A DNA stretch of 6,223 nucleotides from Pseudomonadota bacterium (GTDB taxonomy: Bacteria; Pseudomonadota; Alphaproteobacteria; UBA8366; JADFVY01), in the NCBI GenBank assembly GCA_030671915.1, contig DAOVHN010000159.1, positions 1 to 6,223 of the forward strand, read 5' to 3'. Both the position numbers and the translations under genes were made by a program. The first letter of the stretch is position 1. Each line of letters begins with the position of its first letter. The notes below the pieces were generated by a model. It had not been told where the DNA came from, made no database searches, and saw nothing but the letters and a program-made list of their open reading frames with translations. This document shows positions 5,450 through 6,223 of this stretch, piece by piece.

Positions 5450-6223
5450 TCAGCGAACGCGCCAGGCCTGGCTGCGCCGGTGCAGGCCCCGGGTCAGCAG
5501 GGCGTGCAGCAGCCTGACCCCGGCCGAAGTATAGACGATCATCATCGCCATGGCCGCAGCCGGCGCTATATCGCCTGCGTCATCCATGTTCAAAACCGCG
5601 ACGGAAGCCAGGGTGGTGTCGCTGGAATAGAGGAACACGACCGCCGATACGGTGGTCATGGCGTTGACGAACAGATAGATCGACACGTCCAGGATCGCCG
5701 GCAGGCAGACGGGCACCGTGACCTTGGCGAAGGTTCTGTAGAAGGGCGTATTCAGCGAGGCCGACACCGCCTCGAACTCCGGGTCCATCTGTTTCAGCGC
5801 GGTCGAGGCGGTCAGGTGGCTGACGGTATAGAAATGGGTGATCGTGACCAGCACCAGGATCGCCATGCTGCCGTAGATGAAGCCGAGCGGATTGTCCGGG
5901 TGGTTGAAGAAGAAGATATAGGCCAGGCCCAGCACCATGCCCGGCACCGCCATCGGCAGGATGGCCAGAAGCTGGATCAGCCCGCGCCCGAAGTTGAAGC
6001 CGCGGCCCTTCTCCACCAGATAGGCGCCGGAGAAAATGACGATGGTGCCGAAGAAGGCGGTGTAGAGCGCCATGCGGATCGAGTTGCCGTAGGCCTCCCA
6101 GCCGCCGCCGTCCATCACGTCGAAATCGTAATTGGCCAGCGACAGCGACATATTGTAGGGCCAGAACTTGATCAGCGAGGCCCACAGGGCCATGCCCAGC
6201 ACGCCCAGGATCACGATACCCAC
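5450..6223 (-). CDS. phnU2: 2-aminoethylphosphonate ABC transporter permease, PhnU2 type (C-terminal part)
   Basis: Inner-membrane permease, cut by the right window edge. The frame is open to 6223 and the GTG there is probably internal, because family members are about 540-aa double-length proteins (two fused permease halves). The 257 visible residues are the second half. Membrane segments lie near 2-20, 50-71, 85-106, 115-135, 178-200 and 221-243. The ATPase-docking EAA-like loop is at 151-175 (EAVSASLNTPF, ending PVCLP). FVNAMTTVSAVVFLYS (185-200) followed by TTLASVAVLNMDDAGD (203-218) is characteristic, as I recall it, of the putative AEP permease family PhnU2. It leads the visible operon, followed by the PMH-like and GDPD genes. 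The matching binding protein (PhnS2-like) and ATPase (PhnT2-like) should lie just upstream, beyond the window. A related Fe3+/spermidine-type permease is less likely. Confidence 0.82.
   Translation of the reverse strand: MGIVILGVLGMALWASLIKFWPYNMSLSLANYDFDVMDGGGWEAYGNSIRMALYTAFFGTIVIFSGAYLVEKGRGFNFGRGLIQLLAILPMAVPGMVLGLAYIFFFNHPDNPLGFIYGSMAILVLVTITHFYTVSHLTASTALKQMDPEFEAVSASLNTPFYRTFAKVTVPVCLPAILDVSIYLFVNAMTTVSAVVFLYSSDTTLASVAVLNMDDAGDIAPAAAMAMMIVYTSAGVRLLHALLTRGLHRRSQAWRVR

Noticed and set aside
1..6223. Search for mobile elements, CRISPR repeats, tRNA genes and Pho boxes
   Set aside because: No transposase, terminal inverted repeats, regularly spaced repeats, tRNA-like cloverleaf or convincing Pho box was recognised by eye. 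Operon promoters for both phn blocks appear to lie outside the window.

Overview
The window is a high-GC segment from what is most likely an alphaproteobacterium. That placement rests on codon use, the paired half-size phnE1-phnE2 genes, and an AEP-type permease next to a formylglycine hydrolase of the Rhizobium/Burkholderia type; it is an inference. The common theme is organophosphonate uptake and opening of phosphonate or phosphate esters. No mobile element, CRISPR array, tRNA or rRNA was seen.

Left block, plus strand (1-1722): the last 13 codons of an upstream gene (probably phnD) are followed by phnE1 and phnE2, the two membrane subunits of a PhnCDE phosphonate ABC importer. The genes are packed with a 4-bp gap and then a TAATG stop/start overlap. 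phnE2 ends against a convergent eamA-like amino-acid/metabolite exporter gene (1719-2612, minus), and both stop codons lie inside one CTAG palindrome.

Middle (2613-3099): 487 bp that holds no long gene but is not empty. On the minus strand it contains a candidate promoter and leader for eamA, a strong intrinsic terminator (2741-2772), a previously unlisted 41-codon basic small ORF (2803-2928) with a good ribosome binding site, and a structured AT-rich leader upstream of that ORF.

Right block, minus strand (6223-3100): the C-terminal half of a 2-aminoethylphosphonate (AEP) ABC permease of the PhnU2 type, running off the window edge. It is followed by a 522-aa formylglycine-dependent hydrolase closely resembling phosphonate monoester hydrolase (PMH/PehA), and then a 249-aa UgpQ-like glycerophosphodiester phosphodiesterase. 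Gaps of 23 and 8 bp indicate one operon.

Read together, the locus looks like an import-and-deesterify module. Two ABC systems would bring in phosphonates, and two unrelated cytosolic esterases (PMH and GDPD) would release free phosphonate or glycerol phosphate from esters such as glycerol-linked AEP derived from phosphonolipids. That substrate assignment is inference. The individual family calls are well supported by motifs.
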